Origin: Lysobacter_C sp966210725
GTDB taxonomy: Bacteria; Pseudomonadota; Gammaproteobacteria; Xanthomonadales; Xanthomonadaceae
Direction: 5' to 3'
DNA: 18,594 nucleotides
NCBI GenBank assembly: GCA_966210725.1
Contig: CBIHLN010000049.1
Location: forward strand, 1 to 18,594
The notes under the pieces were generated by a model that was given only the letters and a program-made list of their open reading frames with translations, had not been told where the DNA came from and did no database searches. Of the stretch, positions 8,301-15,174 are shown in pieces (position 1 is the stretch's first letter; each line of letters opens with the position of its first letter). The position numbers and the translations under genes were made by a program.

Positions 8301-9206
8301 GCCGTCGGTGCGGTGCCTGACGCAGGGGCAGTCGGAGGTCGCGACGAGGTCGACCCCGCGCGCATCCCGCCGCTGGCGCTGCAGATCGATGACCTGCGCG
8401 TCACCGATGCAGCACTGGGCGCGGTGACGTTCCGCTCCCGACCCACGCCTGCGGGTCTGCGCGTGGAGCGCTTGCAGGCGCGCGCGCGCGACCAGGCCAT
8501 CGATGTCACGGGCAGCTGGACCGGCCGGGGCGCCGCGTCGCGTACGCACCTGGTGGCGGGCGTGGACAGCGACGACATCGGCGCGCTGATGCAGGGCCTG
8601 GGCCTGGGCGGGCGGATCGCGGGGGGCGACGGCAACCTGCACCTGGACGTGCGCTGGCCCGGCAGCCCGGCCGCGTTCTCGCTGGCGTCGTTGGAGGGTG
8701 CGCTCACGCTCGATGCCCGCGACGGCCGGTTGCTGGAGGTCGAACCGGGCGCCGGGCGCGTCCTGGGCCTGCTGAGCATCGCCGAGCTTCCCCGCCGGTT
8801 GACGCTCGATTTCCGCGACTTTTTCTCCAAGGGCTTCGCGTTCAACCGCATCGACGGCAGTGTCCGCTTTGCCGACGGCCAGGCGCGCAGCGAGGGCCTG
8901 AAGATCGATGGCCCGGCCGCGGCGATCGAGATTCGCGGGCAGGCCGATCTGCAGCGCGAACGGTTCGACCAGACCATCGAGGTCCGGCCCAAGGCGGGCA
9001 ACCTGCTGACCGCGGTGGGGGCCATCGCAGGCGGGCCCGTGGGCGCGGCGATCGGCGCCGCCGCCAATGCGGTGCTCAGCCGCCCCCTGGGCGAGATCGC
9101 CGCCCGCACCTACCGCGTGACCGGCCCGTGGTCGGATCCGGAGGTCGACGTGGTCGAGGAGCGCGTGGCGCCGCCGGTCGCGTCCGGCCGGCCGCCAGCG
9201 GGCTGA
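5310..9206 (+). CDS. yhdP: YhdP family AsmA-like envelope protein
   Basis: YhdP is a very long AsmA-like protein anchored in the inner membrane and spanning the periplasm. In E. coli it is one of the partly redundant proteins that move phospholipids to the outer membrane, with TamB and YdbH. The 1298-aa product has one N-terminal membrane anchor (about 17-38, GYTVAISLVLVAVVLGLASQ). Repeated beta-rich segments follow, with the family C-terminal block at about 1148-1215 (GRVLGLLSIAELPRRLTLDF, then FFSKGFAFNRIDG and KIDGPAAAIEIRG). Length is typical. A low-complexity Ala/Asp/Pro linker at about 975-1015 looks lineage-specific. The start at 5310 precedes the Arg-rich cytoplasmic tip MPTPLRRRLRLARRG, as expected. 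It lies 95 bases after rng and 139 before tldD. Confidence 0.93.
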   Translation: MPTPLRRRLRLARRGLGYTVAISLVLVAVVLGLASQVLPLAERHPARIAAWLSERAGRPVAFDAVETAWTRRGPVLLLDGLTVGEGREAFAVGDAEMLVSLYAGLLPGHAFSELRLRDLDLTLQRSADGRWSVRGLPGSDRPAGDPLDALEGLGELQVVGGALTVSAPSLGIEARLPKIDLRLQVTGDRVRAGVRAWPALDATPLDAALDVDRDTGTGRAWGGAPEADLRAWAPLMRAAGVAVGAGRGRADAWVVLQDYRVTDAHVRAALSGVELHSVDGVDGASVRFSRVDGRARWRVVDAGWQLDLPNLQVDAASANANATSNAGSGTYERVSLAVGEGVAVDAARLDLAPLAAVAALSERVPPALASWLTQAGVRGSLADVRLRSDGKRVHSAQGTFADAGFAPVGDAPGVSGMAGGFEADAAGAVVRFQPGADVTVDWPRGFGRAHRARLDGAVAAWRDGEGWRVGTGRLGIDGEEVDLAVRGNLWWQGDGTRPRMDLAARIDPLALPVAKHFWIRHRMPDAVVRWLDQALVGGRLENGRALVSGDLDHWPFRDGEGRFEATADIRDGVLKFQPEWPAAEAVDATVAFVADGLQLRGSGALAAIPIGALQADIDRYQGGTLTVGARADADASRLLALLRDSPLRKAHGETLDSLQAAGPAGVAFGLALPLRKGQATRIDGHVDLQGVQLSDPRWDLAFTQVRGRADYAQDGFRADGLSALLDGRPSRLSLRAGGGVDAPGHVFEAALTAQLGAEALVPRVPQLGWLQPHMTGRSDWTADLAVAKGGGTRLDLASNLVGTALTLPAPLDKAPRVALPTRVTLALPVEGGDVEVAMGSRAAVRVRRNGEQTGVRVELGAQRASAPPVHGLVAAGQADRLDAIGWIALARAGTGSQTPSGGDAGPGLPLRRVDIRSRRLELLGGEFASVRVQVDPAAAGALAVRVEGPALQGRLTVPVGGRAITGDFQRVHWRSARAAAATSSADAGADNPPPRAVAVGAVPDAGAVGGRDEVDPARIPPLALQIDDLRVTDAALGAVTFRSRPTPAGLRVERLQARARDQAIDVTGSWTGRGAASRTHLVAGVDSDDIGALMQGLGLGGRIAGGDGNLHLDVRWPGSPAAFSLASLEGALTLDARDGRLLEVEPGAGRVLGLLSIAELPRRLTLDFRDFFSKGFAFNRIDGSVRFADGQARSEGLKIDGPAAAIEIRGQADLQRERFDQTIEVRPKAGNLLTAVGAIAGGPVGAAIGAAANAVLSRPLGEIAARTYRVTGPWSDPEVDVVEERVAPPVASGRPPAG

Positions 9207-9345
9207 GCCGGCCGGTTGATTCGTCCCCCACGGGCCTCCATCTGGGTGGCATCCCCCTTCAAGATGGCCGATGGTGGTGCGGTTGCCGCACTGCCTGTGT
9301 GCCGCGCCGGTCCGCCTCGTCCCCTTTTCACTTCCAGGCCCTGCC

Positions 9346-10788
9346 ATGACGCTTCCGCTGCAACTTGCCGAATCCCGCCTGCTGCTGCCCGCCGGGCTCG
9401 ATACCGGGGGGCTGGAGCGCGCGTTCGGGTCACTGCTCGGCCCGGGCGTGGATTTCGGCGACCTGTATTTCCAGCACACCCGCCACGAGAGTTGGACGGT
9501 CGAAGACGGCACCGTCAAGAACGGCGCGCATTCGATCGAGCAGGGCGTGGGCGTGCGCGCGATCAGCGGCGAGAAGACGGGCTTTTCCTATTCGGACGAG
9601 ATCAACGGCGAGGCGCTGCAACTGGCGGCCAAGTCCGCGCGGGCCATCGCGCGTGACGGCTCCAGCGTGACCACGCGCGCGCTGGTGCGCGGCCAGGCGC
9701 GCGACCTCTACCGTCCCGAGGATCCGATCGACTCGCTGCCCAACGAGGAGAAGGTCGAGGCGCTGCGCCGCATCGACCGCTACGTGCGCGCCGCCGACCC
9801 GCGTGTGACGCAGGTGGTGGTCAGCCTCTCGGGCAGCCTGGACACCGTGCTGGTCGCGCGCAGCGACGGCGTGCTGGCCGCCGACGTGCGCCCACTCGTG
9901 CGCTTCAACGTGCAGGTGATCGTCGAACAGAACGGCCGCCGCGAAAGCGGCTATTCCGGCGGCGGCGGCCGCTACGGGTACGCCGAGCTGCTCGGCGACG
10001 GCAAGCCCGAGGGCTTCGCCCGCGAGGCACTGCGCCAGGCGCTGGTCAACCTGGAGGCCGTCGATGCACCGGCCGGGATCATGCCGGTCGTGCTCGGCAA
10101 CGGTTGGCCCGGCGTGCTGCTGCACGAGGCGGTCGGCCACGGCCTGGAAGGGGACTTCAACCGCAAGGGCACGTCGACCTACGCCGGCCGTATGGGCCAG
10201 CGGGTGGCGGCACCGGGCGTGACCATCGTCGACGACGGCACGCTGCCGGGGCGCCGTGGCTCGCTCAACGTCGACGACGAGGGCAACCCGACCCAGTGCA
10301 CCACCCTGATCGAGGACGGCGTGCTGGTCGGCTACATGCAGGACACGCTCAACGCGCGGCTGATGGGCGTGGCGCCGACCGGCAACGGCCGCCGCGAGTC
10401 GTTCGCGCACCTCACGATGCCGCGCATGACCAATACCTACATGCGCGCCGGCAACGACGACCCGGAGGACATGATCCGCTCGGTCAAGCGCGGCCTGTAC
10501 GCCGTCAACTTCGGCGGCGGCCAGGTCGACATCACCAGCGGCAAGTACGTGTTCTCCGCCACCGAGGCCTACCTGATCGAGGACGGCAAGATCACCGCAC
10601 CGGTCAAGGGCGCCACGCTGATCGGCAACGGCCCGGAGACGATGCAGAAGGTGCGCATGGTCGGCCACGACCTGGCGCTGGACGAAGGCGTCGGGGTGTG
10701 CGGCAAGGACGGCCAGAGCGTGCCGGTCGGCGTCGGCCAGCCGTCACTGCTGATCGAAGGGCTGACGGTGGGTGGCACGCAGGCGTGA
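9346..10788 (+). CDS. tldD: metalloprotease subunit TldD
   Basis: TldD is the catalytic subunit of the TldD/TldE (PmbA) heterodimeric metalloprotease. The complex degrades unfolded peptides and matures some modified peptides; in E. coli it processes microcin B17 and degrades the CcdA antitoxin. The start at 9346 gives 480 aa, close to E. coli (481). A longer frame to 9271 adds 25 residues of no family character. The zinc motif HEAVGH is at 260-265, with the third ligand probably C452 in GVGVCGKDGQ. Other family blocks are WTVEDGTVKNGAHSIEQGVGVRA cut around residues 50-75, MTNTYMRAG and FGGGQVDITSGKYVFSATEAY. The partner gene pmbA is 880 bases downstream, beyond an inverted yjgA. All active-site residues are present. 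Confidence 0.96.
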   Translation: MTLPLQLAESRLLLPAGLDTGGLERAFGSLLGPGVDFGDLYFQHTRHESWTVEDGTVKNGAHSIEQGVGVRAISGEKTGFSYSDEINGEALQLAAKSARAIARDGSSVTTRALVRGQARDLYRPEDPIDSLPNEEKVEALRRIDRYVRAADPRVTQVVVSLSGSLDTVLVARSDGVLAADVRPLVRFNVQVIVEQNGRRESGYSGGGGRYGYAELLGDGKPEGFAREALRQALVNLEAVDAPAGIMPVVLGNGWPGVLLHEAVGHGLEGDFNRKGTSTYAGRMGQRVAAPGVTIVDDGTLPGRRGSLNVDDEGNPTQCTTLIEDGVLVGYMQDTLNARLMGVAPTGNGRRESFAHLTMPRMTNTYMRAGNDDPEDMIRSVKRGLYAVNFGGGQVDITSGKYVFSATEAYLIEDGKITAPVKGATLIGNGPETMQKVRMVGHDLALDEGVGVCGKDGQSVPVGVGQPSLLIEGLTVGGTQA

Positions 10789-10824
10789 GTGGGTTCGCGG
10801 CTTCGCGTATCGCACCAGCAAGGT

Positions 10825-11009
10825 CCTTCTCCCCGTGGGAGAAGGTGCCCGAAGGGCGGATGAGGGTTCGGCGGAGTGGTGGAAATGAAGTGGCTGAGGC
10901 TGTCTGTGGGCGCACGTACTGCGTCGATAGGTCCCGCTCTTCTGCAACGGGCGCAAAGGCACCGCTCCGCCGAACCCTCTCCCCAACCCCTCTCCCGGAG
11001 GGAGAGGGG
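10825..11009. repeat. REP/BIME-like intergenic inverted-repeat element
   Basis: The gap between convergent tldD and yjgA has a hairpin at each end. The left is CCTTCTCCC/GGGAGAAGG with a 3-base loop (10825-10845). The right is CCCCTCTCCC/GGGAGAGGGG with a 3-base loop (10987-11009). A perfect 15-bp inverted repeat GAGGGTTCGGCGGAG lies at 10862-10876 and 10965-10979, extending to about 20 bp with one mismatch. A further small hairpin GCCC-GAA-GGGC is at 10847-10857. Two units in opposite orientation, each a hairpin plus conserved tail, is the BIME plan. I recall very similar CTTCTCCC...GGAGAAGG...GGATGAGGG repeats in many Xanthomonadaceae and pseudomonad intergenic regions. It may also stop transcription from both genes. 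No transposase or long ORF is inside. Confidence 0.75.
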
Positions 11010-11582
11010 CTAGAGCGCTGCGCCGTCGTCGTCGGCGTCCGCGGAATCGCCATCAACCAGCAACCCGCGCAATTCCCGGAACAGCTCGCGGTACGCCCGT
11101 GGCGGCTTGTTGCGCTTGCGCTCCTCCAGCGCGTTGCGCACCAGCTGGCGCAGGTGCTGGCGGTCGGCGGTGGGATGCTCGTCGAGCAGCGCGCCCAGCG
11201 CGGCGTCGCCCTCATCGAGCAAACGCTCGCGCCACGCCTCGACGCGGTGCATCGCCGCCGTCTCGCGGCGCGCCGCTTCGCCCTTCTCGTCGAGCGCGTC
11301 GCGGATCGCTTCAAGCGTCTCGTCGTCCTCGCGCCGCATCTGCTTGGCCAGGTACGCCAGCTGGCGCTTGTGGGCGATGTGCGAGGTGATGCGGCGGGTG
11401 TCCAGGATGTGCGGCAGCAGGTGCTCGGGTATCGGCAACTTGGCCAGCTGGGCGTCGGTCAGCGCCACCAGCTGCTCGCCCAGCGCCAGTACCTCCAGCG
11501 CCTCGCGTCGCTGCTGGCTGCGGCTGTCGCCGCGGTATTCACCGGTGTCCTCGTCGATGCCGCGCATTCGTATCGTTTCCAT
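11010..11582 (-). CDS. darP: ribosome biogenesis factor YjgA/DarP (DUF615)
   Basis: YjgA (DarP) binds the maturing 50S subunit and helps late assembly. The start at 11582 gives 190 aa and a DUF615 domain over about 10-175. Family blocks are EDTGEYRGDSRSQQRREAL, LPIPEHLLPHI, RITSHIAHKRQLAYLAKQMRR in two parts, MHRVEAWRERLL and NKPPRAYRELFRELR. The protein is highly charged and helical, with an acidic tail. Start choice is open: ATG at 11567 (MRGIDEDTGE) matches many relatives, while an upstream ATG at 11615 seems too early. None has a strong Shine-Dalgarno; GGACGA precedes 11582. It is divergent from pmbA and convergent with tldD, and its stop touches the hairpin of the BIME-like element. Confidence 0.92.
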   Translation of the reverse strand: METIRMRGIDEDTGEYRGDSRSQQRREALEVLALGEQLVALTDAQLAKLPIPEHLLPHILDTRRITSHIAHKRQLAYLAKQMRREDDETLEAIRDALDEKGEAARRETAAMHRVEAWRERLLDEGDAALGALLDEHPTADRQHLRQLVRNALEERKRNKPPRAYRELFRELRGLLVDGDSADADDDGAAL

Positions 11583-11654
11583 TTCGTCCGGCCGGCGTGA
11601 CCGCCCGGGGCACAAGAATCAGGCTCCCCGGCAGCGCCGCGGGGCAACGCAAAC

Positions 11655-11659
11655 AAGGA
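11655..11659 (+). promoter_or_regulatory. ribosome-binding site fixing the TTG start of pmbA
   Basis: AAGGA lies 7 bases before TTG at 11667. This is the best Shine-Dalgarno in the region, and no in-frame ATG occurs until about codon 62, well inside the conserved domain. It supports initiation at the TTG. Confidence 0.7.
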
Positions 11660-11666
11660 TAAGCCA

Positions 11667-13061
11667 TTGAACGCCATCGCCCCCGCCGAGTCCCTTGCCC
11701 CCCGGTCGCCCAACGAGGTCGACAGCGACGCGCGCCTGGACGCGCTGGCCGACCTGTCCCAGCGCCTGCTGGCCAGTGCCCGGCGCCGCGGCGCCAGCCA
11801 GGCCGAGGTGTCGTGTTCGGAAGAGACCGGGCTCAACGTCAACGTGCGCATGGGCGAGGTCGAGACGGTGGAGTCCACCCGTGACCGCGGCATCGCCGTC
11901 ACCGTCTACTTCGGCACGCGCAAGGGCAGCGCCAGCACGGCCGACCTGCGCGAGGAGAGCCTGGAGGCGACCGTCGAGCAGGCCTGCGCGATCGCCCGCT
12001 ACACCGAGGACGACTCGGCCGCGGGCCTGGCCGATGCCGAGCTGATGGCCACCGACCTGCGCGAGTTCGACAGCTGGCACCCGTGGGCGGTCGACGCCGA
12101 CCAGGCCATCGACCTGGCGCTGGCGGCCGAGGCCGCGGGCCGCGAGGTCGACGCGCGCATCGGCAACTCCGATGGCGCCTCCGTCGGCAGCGGCACCAGC
12201 CTCGGCGTCTACGCGAACTCGCACGGCTTCATCGGCCGCGAGCGCAGCACCCAGCACAGCATCGGCTGCGCGCTGATCGCCGGCCACGGCGACGCGATGC
12301 AGCGCGACGGCTGGTACAGCATCGCGCTGGCCGCCGACGAGTTGGAGTCCGCCGTCGCCATCGGCCGCAAGGCGGGCGAGCGCGCGGTATCGCGGCTGGC
12401 GCCGCGGCCGGTCGCCACCGGGCACTACCAGGTGGTGTTCTCGGCCGAAATCGCGCGCTCGCTGGTCGGCCACCTGGTCGGTGCGGTGTCGGGCGGCGCG
12501 CTGTACCGCAAGTCCAGCTTCCTGCTCGACAGCGCCGGCACGCAACTGTTTCCCGACTGGTTCTCGATCGAGGAGCGGCCGTTCCTGCCGCGTGGCTTCC
12601 GGTCCGCCTCCTTCGATGCCGAGGGCGTCGCGGTGCGCGAGTCGGCCCTGGTCAGCGGCGGCGTGCTGCAGCGCTACGTGCTGGGCAGCTACTCGGCGCG
12701 TCGCCTCGGGCTGCAGACCACGGGCAACGCGGGCGGCGTGCACAACCTGCACGTGGCGTCCAACGCCGGCGACCTGGATTCGCTGCTGGCCGGCATGGGC
12801 CGCGGCCTGCTGGTCACCGAGCTGATGGGGCAGGGCGTCAACGCGATCACCGGCGACTACTCGCGCGGCGCGGCGGGCTTCTGGATCGAGGACGGCCGCA
12901 TCGCCTACCCGGTGGACGGCATCACCATCGCCGGCAACCTCAAGACGATGTTCCAGGCCATCGAGGCGGTCGGCAGCGATATCGACCCGCGCTCGCACAT
13001 CCGCACCGGTTCGATCCTGCTGGGGCGCATGACCGTGGCGGGCGGTTCGGCGGAAGGCTGA
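11667..13061 (+). CDS. pmbA: metalloprotease subunit PmbA/TldE
   Basis: PmbA (TldE) is the non-catalytic partner of TldD in the heterodimeric protease. The 464-aa product lacks the HExxxH motif, as expected. Family features include the N-terminal LNVNVRMGEVETVESTRDRG, FGTRKGSASTADL and the central SNSDG-like region (RIGNSDGASVGSGTSLGVYA). Also present are VVFSAEIARSLVGHLVGAVS, RKSSFLLDSAGTQLFPD, RYVLGSYSARRLGLQTTGNAG and GDYSRGAAGFWIEDGRIAYP with VDGITIAGNLKTMF. It starts at TTG 11667 with an AAGGA site upstream. The 20-30 residues before the domain are variable. The 84-base gap to the divergent yjgA start must hold promoters for both, though none is obvious. TldD, the partner, is encoded nearby on the same strand. 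Confidence 0.95.
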   Translation: MNAIAPAESLAPRSPNEVDSDARLDALADLSQRLLASARRRGASQAEVSCSEETGLNVNVRMGEVETVESTRDRGIAVTVYFGTRKGSASTADLREESLEATVEQACAIARYTEDDSAAGLADAELMATDLREFDSWHPWAVDADQAIDLALAAEAAGREVDARIGNSDGASVGSGTSLGVYANSHGFIGRERSTQHSIGCALIAGHGDAMQRDGWYSIALAADELESAVAIGRKAGERAVSRLAPRPVATGHYQVVFSAEIARSLVGHLVGAVSGGALYRKSSFLLDSAGTQLFPDWFSIEERPFLPRGFRSASFDAEGVAVRESALVSGGVLQRYVLGSYSARRLGLQTTGNAGGVHNLHVASNAGDLDSLLAGMGRGLLVTELMGQGVNAITGDYSRGAAGFWIEDGRIAYPVDGITIAGNLKTMFQAIEAVGSDIDPRSHIRTGSILLGRMTVAGGSAEG

Positions 13062-13119
13062 CCGCCCGTGCCAGAGCGCCACGACAGGACGGCACCCGCG
13101 CACTAGCCCATCGGTTGGG

Positions 13120-13148
13120 TTGAAGCCGCAGGCGCCCGGCACGATCTT
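13120..13148 (+). promoter_or_regulatory. candidate sigma70 promoter for the DUF4870 pair
   Basis: TTGAAG (13120-13125) and GATCTT (13143-13148) are separated by 17 bases, 45 bases before the first DUF4870 start. The -35 half is good; the -10 half matches the consensus weakly. It lies in the 132-base gap after pmbA. Confidence 0.3.
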
Positions 13149-13193
13149 GTCCTTGCGTGCCGGCCCCATGCCCGGCGCAAGGAGTCCGCCCCC

Positions 13194-13649
13194 ATGAATG
13201 CCTCCGTCCACGATTCGTCCCTCGTCTCCGCCGCGCCCTCCGCGAGCGAGCGCCAATGGGCGCTGGCCGCGCACCTGGCGGCGCTGGTGCTGGCGTTGAT
13301 GACCAGCTGGCTCGTGGGCGTGGCCGGCGTCATCGGCGCGCTCGCCGTGTGGCTGCTCAAGCGCGACGATTCGCCTTTCGTCGCCGAGCATGCGCTGGAG
13401 GCCGTCAACTTCAACCTGTCGATGCTGATCTACAGCTGCATCGCCGTGGCCATCGGCATCGCACTGGTGGGGATCAGCATCGTCACGCTCGGACTGGGCC
13501 TGCTACTCACGATCCCGGCCGGGCTGGCGCTGCTGGCCGCCGTGGCGGGCATCGCCGTGTTGTGGCTGGTGTGCAGCATCCTGGCCATGGTGGCGGCCTG
13601 GGACGGCCGCGCCTATCGCTATCCGCTGAGCATCCGCCTGCTCGGCTGA
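13194..13649 (+). CDS. DUF4870 (Tic20-like fold) membrane protein, copy 1
   Basis: The 151-aa product is a small multi-pass membrane protein of the DUF4870 group. It begins with a polar head and the motif ERQWALAAHLAALV. Hydrophobic segments follow at about 27-55 (two close helices), 72-93 and 95-130. The conserved loop DDSPFVAEHALEAVNFN lies between helices, and the C-terminus YRYPLSIRLLG is typical. No function is established that I know of. The start at 13194 has a clear AAGGAG site (13179-13184). It is followed 73 bases later by a second member of the same family, suggesting local duplication and possibly a hetero-oligomer. Confidence 0.85.
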   Translation: MNASVHDSSLVSAAPSASERQWALAAHLAALVLALMTSWLVGVAGVIGALAVWLLKRDDSPFVAEHALEAVNFNLSMLIYSCIAVAIGIALVGISIVTLGLGLLLTIPAGLALLAAVAGIAVLWLVCSILAMVAAWDGRAYRYPLSIRLLG

Positions 13650-13722
13650 CGCCCTGCCTTGACCGGGACGCGCCCCGCGCGGAGAGTGTCGCGCGGGGAC
13701 ATCTCAACCAGGAGGGGACGCA

Positions 13723-14151
13723 ATGAGCGATTTCGAGCAGCAACCGCCGCCGGTGACCGAAACGCCGGTCGACGGGATTTCCGCCGAGCAGCGGCAGTGG
13801 GCGATGTTCGCGCACCTGTCGGCGCTCGTCGGAGGCGTGGTCACCGCGGGCTGGGCGGGCAGCGTGGGCTGCTTCATCGGCCCGCTGGTCATCTGGATGA
13901 TCAAGAAGGACACCATGCCCTTCGTCGACGACCAGGCCAAGGAAGCGCTGAACTTCAACATCACCGTGGCGATCGCGTTCCTCGCGCTGCTGCTGTTCTC
14001 GGTGTTCACCCTGGGCATCGGGCTGCTGATCGCTATCCCGGGCTGGATCATCATCGGCCTGTTCTGGCTGGTGTTGACCATCATTGCCGGCATCAAGGCC
14101 AACGAGGGCGTTGCTTACCGCTACCCGTTCGCGATCCGGCTGGTGAAGTAG
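13723..14151 (+). CDS. DUF4870 (Tic20-like fold) membrane protein, copy 2
   Basis: The 142-aa product shares the family landmarks of its neighbour in the same order: EQRQWAMFAHLSALVGG, the loop KKDTMPFVDDQAKEALNFNI and the C-terminal YRYPFAIRLVK. Hydrophobic segments lie at about 29-62, 74-96 and 98-122. The loop between the first pair reads GWAGSVGCFIGPLVIWMIKK, closer to the family consensus than copy 1. The head is proline- and glutamate-rich. A strong AGGAGGGG site precedes the ATG. A strong terminator begins about 20 bases after the stop, so the pair ends a transcript here. Function unknown. Confidence 0.88.
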   Translation: MSDFEQQPPPVTETPVDGISAEQRQWAMFAHLSALVGGVVTAGWAGSVGCFIGPLVIWMIKKDTMPFVDDQAKEALNFNITVAIAFLALLLFSVFTLGIGLLIAIPGWIIIGLFWLVLTIIAGIKANEGVAYRYPFAIRLVK

Positions 14152-14171
14152 CCGGCCGCCCAGCGCGCATG

Positions 14172-14201
14172 AAAAAGGCCGGCATTACGCCGGCCTTTTT
14201 T
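14172..14201. terminator. bidirectional rho-independent terminator
   Basis: AAAAAGGCCGGC and GCCGGCCTTTTT form a perfect 12-bp stem (14172-14183 with 14189-14200) around a 5-base loop. A-rich and T-rich flanks on the two sides let it work in both directions. It sits between the convergent DUF4870 copy 2 and ispA. With a one-base bulge the dyad extends outward through GCGCATGA to 14165-14208. Confidence 0.93.
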
Positions 14202-14217
14202 CATGCGCCCGACGGGC

Positions 14218-15174
14218 TCAGCGATCGCGCTCCACCGCCAGCCGCCCCAGCGCACGCAGCGGGGCCGCCGCATCATCGAAGGGCGCCAGCGCGTCATCCA
14301 TCTCGGCCACCAGGCCGGCCAGGCGTGCGCGCGACGCGTCCATGCCGATCAGGGCCGGGAACGTCGCCTTGTCCTGCGCGGCATCCTTGCCCGCGGTCTT
14401 GCCCAGCGTCGCGCTGTCACCCTCCACATCGAGGATGTCGTCGCGCACCTGGAACGCCAGCCCCAGCGCGGACGCAAAGCCGTCCAGCCGCGCCAGCGCC
14501 GTCGCATCGAGGCCGCCGCACAGCCCGCCCATGCGCACGGCCGCCCGGATCAGCGCGCCGGTTTTCAGCGCGTGCAGGCGTTCGAGATGGGCGATGGAGA
14601 CGCCCGGGTCGGGCTGTGCGTTCGCCGACGCATCTTCGGCTTCGTCAGGGCCAGCATCGGCACGTGCACGCTGACCCCGGTTTCGCCCGGTCGCGTCGAT
14701 GTCCAGCGCCTGCCCGCCGCACATGCCCGCGACGCCGGCCGCGTCGGCCAGTGTGTCGAGCATCGCCACCGTGATGACCGGTGGCGTGCCGGCGCGGGCC
14801 AGGACCTGGAACGCCAACGACTGCAACGCGTCGCCGGCCAGCACGGCGGTGGCTTCGTCGAACGCGACGTGCACGGTCGGCTGCCCGCGCCGAAGCGCAT
14901 CGTCGTCCATGCTCGGCAGGTCGTCGTGCACCAGCGAATAGGCGTGGACCAGCTCCACCGCCGCGGCGGGTGCATCGAGCCTGCCTTCGTCGACCCCGGC
15001 CAGCGTGCCGGCCGCGTACACCAGCAGCGGCCGCATGCGCTTGCCGCCCAACAGCACGGCGTGGCGCATCGCGGCGTGCAGGCGCCGCGGTGGCAGGTCG
15101 GCCAGGGGCAGGGCCTGCGCGAGGACGGCATCGGCGCGTGTGCGCCAGCCGGCCAGGCGCGGGTCAGCGGTCAT
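14218..15174 (-). CDS. ispA: polyprenyl synthase, probable farnesyl diphosphate synthase
   Basis: IspA condenses IPP with DMAPP and GPP to make farnesyl diphosphate, the precursor of undecaprenyl phosphate and quinone tails. The 318-aa product has GGKRMRPLL (43-51) and the first aspartate-rich motif DDLPSMDDD (84-92). It also has MCGGQALDIDATG (151-163), HALKTGALIRAAV (201-213) and the second aspartate motif FQVRDDILD (241-249). All catalytic aspartates are intact. Compared with the roughly 299-aa E. coli protein it carries about 26 extra residues at 164-193, an Arg/Ala/Asp/Glu-rich stretch before LERLHALKTG. Chain length is inferred from xseB-ispA linkage. The start overlaps the end of xseB by 11 bases. 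The usual downstream dxs is absent; a terminator follows. Confidence 0.93.
   Translation of the reverse strand: MTADPRLAGWRTRADAVLAQALPLADLPPRRLHAAMRHAVLLGGKRMRPLLVYAAGTLAGVDEGRLDAPAAAVELVHAYSLVHDDLPSMDDDALRRGQPTVHVAFDEATAVLAGDALQSLAFQVLARAGTPPVITVAMLDTLADAAGVAGMCGGQALDIDATGRNRGQRARADAGPDEAEDASANAQPDPGVSIAHLERLHALKTGALIRAAVRMGGLCGGLDATALARLDGFASALGLAFQVRDDILDVEGDSATLGKTAGKDAAQDKATFPALIGMDASRARLAGLVAEMDDALAPFDDAAAPLRALGRLAVERDR

Noticed and set aside
9271..9345. A 25-residue N-terminal extension of TldD.
   Set aside because: The extra sequence is not part of the family, and ATG at 9346 gives a length matching E. coli TldD.
7323..9518. A 731-codon minus-strand frame opposite yhdP and the start of tldD.
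   Set aside because: Antisense shadow of yhdP with compositional bias and no recognisable motif; it also crosses the yhdP-tldD gap with no ribosome site.
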